From Parcubacteria group bacterium Gr01-1014_29 (GTDB lineage Bacteria; Patescibacteriota; Minisyncoccia; Ryanbacterales; 2-02-FULL-48-12), in contig VMFT01000010.1 in assembly GCA_007376195.1 (NCBI GenBank), positions 1-51,744 on the forward strand: 51,744 nt of DNA, read 5' to 3'. Made by a program: the position numbers and the translations under genes. The notes below the pieces were generated by a model, which had not been told where the DNA came from, searched no databases, and saw nothing but the letters and a program-made list of their open reading frames with translations. Shown in pieces: positions 7,435-13,485 of this stretch (positions are counted from its first letter, which is position 1; each line of letters opens with the position of its first letter).

Positions 7435-8948
7435 AAGAAGGAGTACCACAGCAGGAAGTGCCTATATCTCTCCACGAAACTGCTCCGGATCAGAACTATT
7501 TTACACATCTTCGTGATCAGGCGGTGGAGCAAGGCAAAAAACAAGAGACAAATTCGTCTCTTCATGATTTTAATATCGCGAAAGATGCCAGGGCAATCGA
7601 TCTTCCGGATGGTAGGATGTTTGTAATCCCCAGACATAAAGGCGGAATCGTTGAATTAGAGAAGAGGATGGCTGATTTTTATGACAAGCGTGCAAAACTT
7701 TATCATGTTAGCGAGGTTGATCTAAATCGAAAAAGCAAAGAGCTTGACGAACAAAGCAAACAACTACTTCAAGATACGTTCAGAGACGATGAACTTGCTA
7801 TTGAAGACCTTGCCATCATACGTCGTGATAAAACACCAGAAGAACATGCCAGAAACGAAGAAGACATGCGCGATTACCGTGTTCTCATGTCTAAATCTAT
7901 GCGAGAAACCATCCAAAATGAGTTTAATTTTAAACTTCCTGATCTATCACTTAAGGAGCAGTTTTATTTTTTGCAGTTTCTCAAACACAATAAATCGACT
8001 GAAAGCGAATCCATTAAAAAATTTATAAGGGAATTCAAAATATCCGGCATTAAAACTCTTGTATCGCTCGATTACGATCCGGAAATAGGCGTAAAGATTA
8101 TAGAGCTTGCCAAAGATAGTAATCGTGCGGAAGTACGGCGCATATTCTACGAGTTTGGAGATATTGTGAGTCGGGCAGAATGGTTTACGGACAAATTAAA
8201 ACAATTTCTTTCGCTGCAATCCTCACACATATCAGAAGACGTGCGCGGTGACTTCTCCGGCTATTTATATGAAGCAATTGTCCGCCGCTCAAAAGATTTG
8301 CTGGTGGCTGCGCAGGAAATAGTTACGCAGGAGGAAAAAGGAGAAAGTGATCTTACACTGCATGATGTTACAATAGCACTACGGGGAATAAAAACATTTC
8401 TTACAATAGCCAATCTGCGCCCCAGTTTTTGGAAAAGCGAAGTGCTGCCAAATACCGACGAAGGAGATAAAAACACGCGGATACAGATTCGGCGTCCGGA
8501 CGGCGTTGAATATATGCTTAAAATGTTTGTCCGCCCTGAAGAGGAAAAAGGCGCACAGGCGCGAGTAAATTTTGAACTTATATTTGATACCGCGCATCCC
8601 GACGAGGAATTACAAAAAGCATTCCTTCAACAAACGGCATATGCCCGGGGCAAACAAAAGACAGAGAGCGTCTTGAGAATTGCCATAGACCGTGACACAG
8701 CTCAAAACGGGACGCTTGTATCGCTTGATATGGGTAGGAATAGATATTGGGCAGACGATAACAAGTTTATCCGTACGGGAGACGTGGTTGGCCGACTCCT
8801 CCAAGCTTCTTCAGAAGAGGGTCATCACACAACAAACTCATTCCCACCGGAATATGCTGGTCCAGAAGTTTTTAAGGAACTGACCACTGGTTTAAAAGAG
8901 TTTATTGAAGCTAAGGCTCGAATAGCTACGACCGATCAATACCAGTAG
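7431..8948 (+). CDS. Large CPR protein of unknown function, 505 aa
   Basis: This is a soluble, charged protein. The central part, LSLKEQFYFLQFLK then FKISGIKTLVSLDYDPEIGVKIIELAKD and RRIFYEFGDIVSRAE (about residues 180-265), resembles a region found in many large Parcubacteria proteins of unknown role. N- and C-terminal segments (for example KNTRIQIRRPDGVEYMLKMF around 350) look globular but unfamiliar. No signal peptide or membrane span is visible. The start overlaps the membrane protein stop (ATGA). Its 3' end overlaps a convergent regulator remnant by 23 bases. The function cannot be deduced. Confidence 0.6.
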   Translation: MKEGVPQQEVPISLHETAPDQNYFTHLRDQAVEQGKKQETNSSLHDFNIAKDARAIDLPDGRMFVIPRHKGGIVELEKRMADFYDKRAKLYHVSEVDLNRKSKELDEQSKQLLQDTFRDDELAIEDLAIIRRDKTPEEHARNEEDMRDYRVLMSKSMRETIQNEFNFKLPDLSLKEQFYFLQFLKHNKSTESESIKKFIREFKISGIKTLVSLDYDPEIGVKIIELAKDSNRAEVRRIFYEFGDIVSRAEWFTDKLKQFLSLQSSHISEDVRGDFSGYLYEAIVRRSKDLLVAAQEIVTQEEKGESDLTLHDVTIALRGIKTFLTIANLRPSFWKSEVLPNTDEGDKNTRIQIRRPDGVEYMLKMFVRPEEEKGAQARVNFELIFDTAHPDEELQKAFLQQTAYARGKQKTESVLRIAIDRDTAQNGTLVSLDMGRNRYWADDNKFIRTGDVVGRLLQASSEEGHHTTNSFPPEYAGPEVFKELTTGLKEFIEAKARIATTDQYQ

Positions 8949-9178
8949 TGTTCTCAAAATTCTCTTCATGCGGACTTTCTGTGTCCTCGTTTTGTAGGTA
9001 CTCTTTTACCGGAGACGGCGTTATTGTGGTCGTCTCAAGTGAACCCCACACTTTCTCAAATATTTTGCGCAATGAGTTGGCGATCGCGGCATTTTCGATA
9101 ATAGTACCGATAAGCTTATTTTCAAACGAAATAATAGCTACTTTGTCGTCGTAGATATCTATTTCAGCAGGAGTTTTG
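8926..9178 (-). pseudogene. C-terminal fragment of a TrmB-family regulator
   Basis: On the minus strand an open frame encodes IDIYDDKVAIISFENKLIG then TIIENAAIANSLRKIFEKVWG, the standard C-terminus of CPR TrmB-type regulators, followed by a longer acidic tail. Upstream it runs into a TGA and no start codon or winged helix is found, so only the last third survives. The tail overlaps the 3' end of the 505-residue gene. It is a degraded third member of the family seen intact at 1471 and 5493. Confidence 0.6.
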
Positions 9179-9273
9179 AGTCACTTCGATACGTCCGTTC
9201 TCAACGACATGAGAGAACAAAAACCTACCCTTTCTACCGCCTCGCTCTTTTTTGAAAAGGGCTGGGCTGAGAG

Positions 9274-9292
9274 AGTTCATTGAAAATTGAAT
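9274..9292 (+). promoter_or_regulatory. boxA-like motif, cassette A
   Basis: AGTTCATTGAAAATTGAAT resembles the boxA/spacer sequences of rRNA operons in Gram-positive bacteria (GTTCTTTGAAAAC and variants), where NusB/NusE load to prevent termination. Related cores occur at 10898, 11959 and 12679, each next to a folded leader. The assignment is by resemblance only. Confidence 0.35.
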
Positions 9293-9333
9293 AATTAAGA
9301 AAAGCTACGGTAGACACCTTTTTTCTTTGCGTG

Positions 9334-9470
9334 CCCCGTACTAATTTCTGCAAAAGAAGTATATGTATTTTCAGATGTTCAGTGTTCTGAATCAAATCCT
9401 ACTTATACCGAAAACTTCTCTGTCAGAAATTAGTGCGGGGTGAGGCGAGAGAAAAACCCCGCAAGGAGGA
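9334..9470 (+). promoter_or_regulatory. Folded leader with two mutually exclusive hairpins before the 39-aa gene
   Basis: CCCCGTACTAATTTCTG (9334-9350) pairs over 17 positions with CAGAAATTAGTGCGGGG (9424-9440), one pair being G-U. The last six bases of the right arm, GCGGGG (9435-9440), can instead pair with CCCCGC (9457-9462), which directly abuts the AAGGAGG ribosome binding site (9463-9469). The two pairings cannot coexist, so the layout resembles an RNA switch acting on translation of the small gene. No known riboswitch class was recognised. Confidence 0.5.
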
Positions 9471-9474
9471 AAAA

Positions 9475-9594
9475 ATGAAAAAAGAGAAGCAGAAGAAAGT
9501 AACTCCACCCCCGCCTCCGCCGGCATGCGGTGGCGGGATGATAATTTGCTGGATGGGGATCTGCCCCATCTGTCATGGTAAGGATTTGCCGTAG
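9475..9594 (+). CDS. 39-aa cysteine-containing small protein
   Basis: ATG 9475 follows AAGGAGG with ideal spacing. The peptide has a lysine-rich start (MKKEKQKK), six consecutive prolines, and then Cys at 17, 25, 30 and 33, ending CPICHGKD. Four Cys with a CPxC pair suggest metal binding or a redox site, possibly as part of a complex, but this is inference. A terminator follows 18 bases after the stop. The strong ribosome site, terminator and structured leader argue that this is a real gene despite its size. Confidence 0.55.
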   Translation: MKKEKQKKVTPPPPPPACGGGMIICWMGICPICHGKDLP

Positions 9595-9611
9595 TTTTTC
9601 CGCAGACGCTT

Positions 9612-9648
9612 GGAGGACACTGCGTCAACAAATGTCCTCCTCTTTTTT
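9612..9648 (+). terminator. Intrinsic terminator of the 39-aa gene
   Basis: GGAGGACA (9612-9619) pairs with TGTCCTCC (9633-9640) and is followed by TCTTTTTT. It faces the convergent hicAB module. Confidence 0.8.
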
Positions 9649-9654
9649 AATCTG

Positions 9655-9888
9655 TTATTTCTTGCGAAGCGATGTGAATTCTTGCGGTGAAATATTAATG
9701 TCACGGAGGATGCTGCGCAGAGTTCCGCGAGGAATATCTTTTCCATAGTGGCGAGCAACGACAGTTCGTCTGCCGTCCGGATGCGAAAAAACCAAATGAG
9801 AAGTTCCTCGCTCTGGATGCTCTAAAAATCCGAGTTTCTTTAAAGCCCGGATGAGATCGCGAACTTTTGTTGGAGGAAGTTTAGGCAT
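9655..9888 (-). CDS. hicA: HicA toxin (mRNA interferase)
   Basis: The 77 residues follow HicA exactly. They start with LPPTKVRDLIRALKKLGFLEH and carry the catalytic His in GTSHLVFSHPDG (His31). The end has the family pattern VVARHYGKDIPRGTLRSILRDI. HicA is a small dsRBD-like RNase that cleaves mRNA and tmRNA. ATG 9888 overlaps the end of hicB by 8 bases. The frame is open further upstream, but that part is in hicB and unrelated. Antitoxin-first order suggests hicB is translated ahead of the toxin. Confidence 0.92.
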   Translation of the reverse strand: MPKLPPTKVRDLIRALKKLGFLEHPERGTSHLVFSHPDGRRTVVARHYGKDIPRGTLRSILRDINISPQEFTSLRKK

Positions 9889-10138
9889 GCACGGCGTGCG
9901 GTGTTTTATGTTCAGGAAAGGAATACATCTCCACCACCTCAATGCCTTTATCTTGTGGAATATCATCGCCATCTGCAAGAAGACTGCGGATATATACATC
10001 AAGAGCGTCTCGAATGTTCTTGCGAGCTTCCTCAAGGCTGTTCCCAAATGTATGGCATCCCGGCAATGCGGGAACATACGCATGATATGTATGCCTTTCG
10101 TCGGGTTCAATAATGACGCGATAGGAATAGGTTTTCAT
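9881..10138 (-). CDS. hicB: HicB antitoxin
   Basis: MKTYSYRVIIEPDERHTYHAYV opens the HicB degenerate RNase H fold. It is followed by the signature PALPGCHTFGNSLEEARKNIRDALDVYI (about 24-51). At 85 aa it is the short form with no obvious C-terminal DNA-binding domain, so it may neutralise HicA without being a strong repressor. ATG 10138 is preferred over an upstream start because it begins the conserved strand. It is translationally coupled to hicA. Confidence 0.9.
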   Translation of the reverse strand: MKTYSYRVIIEPDERHTYHAYVPALPGCHTFGNSLEEARKNIRDALDVYIRSLLADGDDIPQDKGIEVVEMYSFPEHKTPHAVHA

Positions 10139-10194
10139 GCTTTTACAGTAGCACACGCATAAAAAATTTCAATAGTATTAGTTTAAAAATAGCC

Positions 10195-10377
10195 CGCCAT
10201 AGGGCTGCAAGTCATGTTTGTGGGCGTTGGGGAGTGGTGCACACTTCTCTCTCCGCGCCGCTCCGTATCGTTTTCGCAAACGTGCTTGCAGCTCTGGGGC
10301 GACGATAACAACATGTGCAATGACTGTCTTTGCACATTTGCACAAGTATGAGAAAACTCGGCATCACGCCGGGTTTT
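10195..10377 (+). ncRNA. Candidate structured small RNA of about 180 nt
   Basis: GGCTGCAAG plus CATGTTTGTG (10203-10222) pairs with CGCAAACGTG plus CTTGCAGC (10275-10292) through about 18 pairs, some G-U. A second hairpin is ATGTGCAA/TTTGCACAT (10313-10337). An intrinsic terminator closes the element at 10353-10377. No convincing ORF lies inside. The long imperfect stem and terminal terminator look like a stand-alone regulatory RNA; a 6S-like shape is possible but not shown. The boundaries are approximate. Confidence 0.4.
10353..10377 (+). terminator. Intrinsic terminator of the candidate sRNA
   Basis: AAAACtCGGC pairs with GCCGgGTTTT around ATCAC. The final T residues form the tail. It lies 93 bases upstream of the next gene. 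Confidence 0.6.
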
Positions 10378-10469
10378 GGCATACTTTGTTTCAATCAGCG
10401 TTGCCGAATTCTTGGGAGATATATAAGGAGCGCGTTGGTACGAATGAACGAGCTGTGTATACTTACCAT

Positions 10470-10790
10470 ATGCATTGGATTATTCCACTCGCAATTCTTA
10501 TATTTTTTGAACTTATTGCCGATATTCTCGCCAAAAAATGGTCGGTAGAAAACTATCCGACATGGCTTGCCGTAGGGTCTTTGCTTGCGTATCTCCTTGC
10601 GAATACGTCGTGGCTTTATGCGCTAAAACAAGGATCGGGGCTTGCGCGAGGTGCGGTTGTTTTTTCCGTTGCCTCCGCGATACTTGCGACAGGAATTGGC
10701 CTTTTGTTGTATCGCGAAGAAGTTACCATAACGCAGCTATCCGGAATTGTAATCGGCATTGTCGCTATCGGCCTTATTTTTTGGGAATAG
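10470..10790 (+). CDS. Small EamA/SMR-like membrane transporter
   Basis: There are 106 residues and four predicted spans: the N-terminal WIIPLAILIFFELIADILA, then WLAVGSLLAYLLANTSWLYAL, VVFSVASAILATGIGLLLY and LSGIVIGIVAIGLIFW. The size and ending (YREEVTITQLSGIVIGIVAIGLIF) match half-size drug/metabolite transporters of the EmrE/EamA type, which dimerise. The Glu in the first span (FFELIADILAKKW) sits where EmrE-like proteins keep their proton-coupling Glu. The substrate is unknown. ATG 10470 is chosen because it opens the first span. A terminator follows. Confidence 0.75.
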   Translation: MHWIIPLAILIFFELIADILAKKWSVENYPTWLAVGSLLAYLLANTSWLYALKQGSGLARGAVVFSVASAILATGIGLLLYREEVTITQLSGIVIGIVAIGLIFWE

Positions 10791-10802
10791 AACTTATCTT
10801 CG

Positions 10803-10832
10803 AAAAACCCTTAAAAAATAAGGGTTTTTTCG
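10803..10832 (+). terminator. Intrinsic terminator after the small transporter
   Basis: AAAAACCCTT and AAGGGTTTTTT form the stem and tail. It is a strong rho-independent terminator. Confidence 0.85.
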
Positions 10833-10847
10833 TTTTTCGTTCCGTCT

Positions 10848-10910
10848 CGGCTTCACTTGAAGCCGCTGTCAAACACTAAGTGTTTGACAGCGTGAAAAAG
10901 TTCTTTGAAT
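10848..10910 (+). promoter_or_regulatory. Two perfect hairpins and a boxA-like motif, cassette B
   Basis: CGGCTTCA/TGAAGCCG (10848-10865) and GCTGTCAAACAC/GTGTTTGACAGC (10865-10891, a perfect 12-bp stem) are followed at once by AAGTTCTTTGAAT (10898-10910), resembling boxA of rRNA leaders. It marks the left edge of the folded region before the 116-residue gene. Confidence 0.35.
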
Positions 10911-10962
10911 GAAAATATACATTATCTAACGAAAATCTTTTGGTTCGCACCTTTTGAGGGCG

Positions 10963-11038
10963 GCGCTTAGAGAATCTATATTGTCATCCCGTGCCACGAC
11001 ACGGGATCCAGTACCGATGAAATGGATTTTCTAAGCGC
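10963..11038. repeat. Long nested hairpin with the dispersed TCATCCCG/CGGGAT core
   Basis: The outer arm GCGCTTAG (10963-10970) pairs with CTAAGCGC (11031-11038) and the inner arm ATCCCGTG (10986-10993) pairs with CACGGGAT (11000-11007). The core TGTCATCCCGTG...CACGGGATCCAG is the kind of palindrome that recurs as a dispersed repeat in many bacterial genomes. It lies in the leader of cassette B. Confidence 0.5.
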
Positions 11039-11208
11039 TGCCTTTGAGGGTTGTTCCAAAAAGGTTGCGCCGAGGGTGTGTGAGTATACCTCGCTGGCTA
11101 CAAGTAAGCAGTAGTCTTCCGATGAATAGTCGGAATCAGTCATTGAGACGGGTTCTCGATGATTAGCTGATGATGGAATCCCGCCAAATCAGACACCCGG
11201 AGGAAAAG

Positions 11209-11559
11209 ATGGGAAATCTTTTTTCTGAATTGTTGGGGGCAGTGGTTGTGAAGCCGCCATCCAAACCCCGCCGGCGAGCATGCTGGTGCCACCACGCCGG
11301 CAAGACTACAGAATTCTTAACGGACAGGGTGATAGCGGACAGCTGCTCTCATCCTAGCCCGTGCGATTGCGGGGAAAATTATCTGTGCGGCCATTGCGGC
11401 CGCTTCCTCAAGGATGGGGAGTGTCGCACGTTCTGTGCGACATTGATAATTCGTTGTGGAGAATGCGGCCATCTCCACATAGAGGAACGCCCGTGTTCAG
11501 GGGAATTCGTCAGCGGTTCGCTGGATTGCCCCTGTCAGCGTGCTGTCCCCGCGGTGTAG
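11209..11559 (+). CDS. 116-aa cysteine-rich, probable zinc-binding small protein
   Basis: ATG 11209 follows GGAGG at good spacing; an in-frame ATG at 11170 lacks one and is less likely. The protein has 14 Cys and several His in paired patterns: CWCHH (25-29), CDCGENYLCGHCGRF (52-66), CRTFC (72-76), CGECGHLH (83-90) and CPC (107-109). CxxC pairs spaced like this suggest two or three structural zinc sites (zinc ribbon or knuckle). The hydrophobic start (LFSELLGAVVV) is short. I do not recognise the family. A long structured leader (10898-11208) and strong ribosome site support expression. A function in nucleic-acid binding is only a guess. Confidence 0.55.
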   Translation: MGNLFSELLGAVVVKPPSKPRRRACWCHHAGKTTEFLTDRVIADSCSHPSPCDCGENYLCGHCGRFLKDGECRTFCATLIIRCGECGHLHIEERPCSGEFVSGSLDCPCQRAVPAV

Positions 11560-11746
11560 TTTTCCCAAAAACACTCGAATCAATCCTCACAACAGAGGTT
11601 CACCCGGCGGGTTTGAAGGTTCTACCGGGATGAGATTCGAGCGCAGAGTGGGTCCTTCAAAGTTTTGAAGGAGGACTGCCCAAGCGGGGGCTAGCCACTG
11701 CGTTAGGTGATACCGCATCTTTACAATCTTACGAGGTTGTAGAGAG
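11560..11746 (+). other. Folded non-coding stretch downstream of the cysteine-rich gene
   Basis: CTCGAATC (11574-11581) pairs with GATTCGAG (11634-11641), enclosing a CCCGG/CCGGG hairpin. Then CCTTCAAA/TTTGAAGG lies at about 11653-11671. No terminator or known RNA family was recognised. It may be a structured 3' region or part of a longer RNA. Confidence 0.35.
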
Positions 11747-11896
11747 ATGGCCGATTCTCCGGTCATTGCAAAAGCCAAGACCACTTTCATGGTTACACTA
11801 ATAAAAGAGATTCGTAGGAAAATTATCCAACCTACGGTAAAATATGGATTTTATGGGAGCTCTGTATGTGAGCAACGCATACATCTCCCTCCCTAA
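11747..11896 (+). CDS. Possible 49-aa small protein
   Basis: The frame from ATG 11747 encodes MADSPVIAKAKTTFMVTLI and a basic middle (KEIRRKIIQPTVKYGFY). The upstream GAGAGAG is only a weak ribosome binding site. The region also contains a CGTAGG/CCTACG hairpin (about 11813-11836), so the frame may be accidental within a structured RNA. It is listed because it fills an otherwise empty gap; the evidence is thin. Confidence 0.25.
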   Translation: MADSPVIAKAKTTFMVTLIKEIRRKIIQPTVKYGFYGSSVCEQRIHLPP

Positions 11897-11932
11897 ACCG
11901 AGGTTTCGAGTGAAAACTGGAAATCTCAAATA

Positions 11933-11967
11933 GGGAACATAAAAATTCCCAAAAGAAAGTTCTTTGA
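11933..11967. repeat. 35-bp direct repeat, copy 1 (left of vapBC)
   Basis: The unit starts GGGAACATAAAAATTCCC, a small hairpin, and ends GAAAGTTCTTTGA, a boxA-like core. A second copy with one base deleted is at 12654-12687. The vapBC module lies exactly between the two. The TA genes may have inserted into, or been duplicated with, this element. Confidence 0.6.
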
Positions 11968-11973
11968 GTAACG

Positions 11974-12348
11974 CTATACCTTCAGTAATTTCAGGTCGGG
12001 GATGTTTTTGAAATCGCGAATGTTGTGAGTTAGAAGTGGAACATGTAACACAAGTGCTGTAGCTGCGATTAAAAGATCTGGCTTACCGCGTTTGCGGGTA
12101 CGAGCAAGTATGCCCGCTTGCTTCGCGATGGATGCATCAATGGAAATAATATCAAGGTGCCGTATTGCTTCGTCTATTCGTTTCTCTTCATCAGCCGACA
12201 TTCCAGCAAGCGCGTATAGTTCCATAACAGTGACCACGGAAATAGCATAGCGGCGAAACGCAAATTCTTCTACAGGTATATCTCCATTGAGAATACCAAT
12301 AATGTAGTTAGAGTCTAATAATACTGTTTCTGCGGCTGTTTCTTCCAT
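11974..12348 (-). CDS. vapC: VapC-type PIN-domain ribonuclease toxin
   Basis: The PIN layout is complete. It has the first acidic residue in VLLDSNYIIGIL (Asp12), the second in VVTVMELYALAG (Glu), and the third in RGKPDLLIAATALVLHVPLLTHNIRDF (Asp plus the terminal N/D). VapC toxins cut tRNA or rRNA sites. The 124-residue length is typical. The start overlaps the antitoxin gene by 34 bases, so translation is coupled. All catalytic residues are present. Confidence 0.85.
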   Translation of the reverse strand: MEETAAETVLLDSNYIIGILNGDIPVEEFAFRRYAISVVTVMELYALAGMSADEEKRIDEAIRHLDIISIDASIAKQAGILARTRKRGKPDLLIAATALVLHVPLLTHNIRDFKNIPDLKLLKV

Positions 12349-12545
12349 ATCCGTTTACGGGCCATAGAAAGATCACGCTTTGTACGCGGTTGCTTTGCCC
12401 ATAATCCGGCAAGCATGTGCAAACCCTTTGAAGTATTGCGTACAGTTTGTTTTCTGTCGGCAAGAGGAGCTACAACAAGCGCTTCTACGCGCTTCATGCG
12501 TTTTTCCAAGCGTTGCATTTTTTGTTCAAGAATTTGTTGAATCAT
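12315..12545 (-). CDS. VapB-like antitoxin partner
   Basis: This 76-residue protein opens with MIQQILEQKMQRLEKRMKRVEAL, a long amphipathic helix. It ends RTKRDLSMARKRIWKKQ, basic as in VapB toxin-wrapping tails. I cannot match a standard DNA-binding domain (no AbrB or RHH pattern), so the antitoxin call depends on overlap with vapC and on size. It is probably the promoter-proximal gene of a two-gene operon. Confidence 0.6.
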   Translation of the reverse strand: MIQQILEQKMQRLEKRMKRVEALVVAPLADRKQTVRNTSKGLHMLAGLWAKQPRTKRDLSMARKRIWKKQPQKQYY

Positions 12546-12596
12546 AATGCAATTCTACGCATAATATCAAATGAAGTCAATATGAAGTTTTGCGTC

Positions 12597-12653
12597 GAGA
12601 TGAGGCGACCAAGTCTGACTTGGCCTCTCATCTCGGCTCAAAAGTGGAGCCGA
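12597..12653. repeat. Perfect nested hairpin upstream of cassette D
   Basis: CGAGATGAGG pairs with CCTCTCATCTCG with one bulged base, around CCAAGTC/GACTTGG (about 12597-12635). GGCTC/GAGCC follows. It stands between vapB and the second copy of the 35-bp repeat. Confidence 0.5.
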
Positions 12654-12687
12654 GGGAACATAAAAATTCCCAAAGAAAGTTCTTTGA
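12654..12687. repeat. 34-bp direct repeat, copy 2 (right of vapBC)
   Basis: Same as 11933-11967 but with three instead of four A after TTCCC. The end, AAGTTCTTTGAAT, is again boxA-like and here leads into a structured leader and the 54-residue gene. Confidence 0.6.
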
Positions 12688-12853
12688 ATTAAAGTTTCAA
12701 ATTTTCTCCCATTGTTTCCGTTGCGGAAAATGGAGCGTGTATGTTACATTCTTCGCTTTCCGCAACAGGTACGGTACCCGACGACTCGTAGTCGTCGGGG
12801 AGTAATCCTCTGTCGCATAAGGCTGTGGAGGACAAAGCAAGAAGGAGGAAAGT
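12688..12853 (+). promoter_or_regulatory. Structured leader of the 54-aa gene
   Basis: Stems are GTTGCGGAAA/TTTCCGCAAC (12720-12766), CCCGACGACT/AGTCGTCGGG (about 12778-12799) and CCTC/GAGG (12807-12831). TCCTC (12806-12810) can pair with GAGGA at 12828-12832 or with GAGGA of the ribosome binding site (12845-12849), so competition with the start site is possible. Confidence 0.4.
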
Positions 12854-13018
12854 ATGAGGGTCGCAATTACCGAAGAGCAGGCAAAAAAGATCATCGCCTA
12901 TAACTCAAAAAAATGGGGCTTGCTGAAAGCCCCAAAGGAGGTGATGGTATACCGTGATCAGGACGGGGCATACTTGAACCCCGCCCCAAACTCCTTCCCA
13001 GAGCCGGCATACGAGTAG
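12854..13018 (+). CDS. 54-aa small protein of unknown function
   Basis: ATG 12854 follows AAGGAGGAAAGT, an excellent ribosome binding site. The protein begins MRVAITEEQAKKIIAYNSKK, a likely helix, and ends with a proline-rich stretch (NPAPNSFPEPAYE). It has no cysteine, unlike the other two small proteins of this region. The family is not recognised. The cassette form (boxA-like motif, folded leader, strong ribosome site) is shared with 9475 and 11209. Confidence 0.55.
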   Translation: MRVAITEEQAKKIIAYNSKKWGLLKAPKEVMVYRDQDGAYLNPAPNSFPEPAYE

Positions 13019-13431
13019 TCGGTCTCCTCCCTCTCTACTCGTGAGGCATGCGAGCGGGGAGGTGGCAAGACAACATGCCTCTAAATAATCTCGCTGTGGC
13101 GAGAAAATGAAGTCGGTACGACTTCGAACGGTTCCAAGGGTACCGTGATTTGCACAAATCGAAACCCTTTCTTCAACTGCGTCTTCGAATTGTCAAAGGC
13201 GTTGAGAGGATTGTAGTGAGTATGAAAACCTGATCATCACAGAAACGGTTGGAATGGACAATCATAACTTGGTGGTTTCACCGCCAGGTGGCGGAGAAAC
13301 CGCTCAACGTGAAAATCGGACTGAGAAGTTCTTTTCAAAAGGCCGTATGGGAGATGGTTTGCAAGGCGGCGTTCGCGCCGCTCTCTCCTCAATATGCAAG
13401 CTAGCTTCGCATGCGGCCTTTTGAAAAGAAT
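13019..13431 (+). ncRNA. Highly structured non-coding region, candidate RNA
   Basis: Successive stems are AGGCATG/CATGCCT (about 13046-13082), CTCGC/GCGAG, GAAGTCG/CGACTTC, GATTTG/CAAATC nested in AAGGGT/ACCCTT, GGTGGTTTCACCGCC, and a long closing stem TTCTTTTCAAAAGGCCG with CGGCCTTTTGAAAAGAA (about 13331-13430). An intrinsic terminator follows. It may be the 3' part of the 54-aa transcript or a separate RNA. No known RNA family was recognised. Confidence 0.35.
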
Positions 13432-13463
13432 ACAAAACCCCTGCAAAGAGGGGTTTTGTATTT
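13432..13463. terminator. Bidirectional intrinsic terminator
   Basis: ACAAAACCCC (13432-13441) pairs with GGGGTTTTGT (13450-13459). T-rich tails occur on both strands. It ends the structured region on plus and the HU gene on minus. Confidence 0.8.
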
Positions 13464-13485
13464 GTTTCCAGAAACAATATGTGAG

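Noticed and set aside
8948-9154. 68-aa plus-strand protein after the 505-aa gene
   Set aside because: The minus strand of the same bases encodes a recognisable TrmB C-terminus, so the plus frame is a shadow.
11560-11746. RNase P RNA, tmRNA or SRP RNA in the folded gap
   Set aside because: The diagnostic conserved blocks of these RNAs were looked for and not found.
13254-13424. 56-codon frame (MDNHNLVVSPPGGGETAQRE...) inside the structured region
   Set aside because: It has no ribosome binding site and its codons span perfect RNA stems; the fold explains the sequence better than coding.
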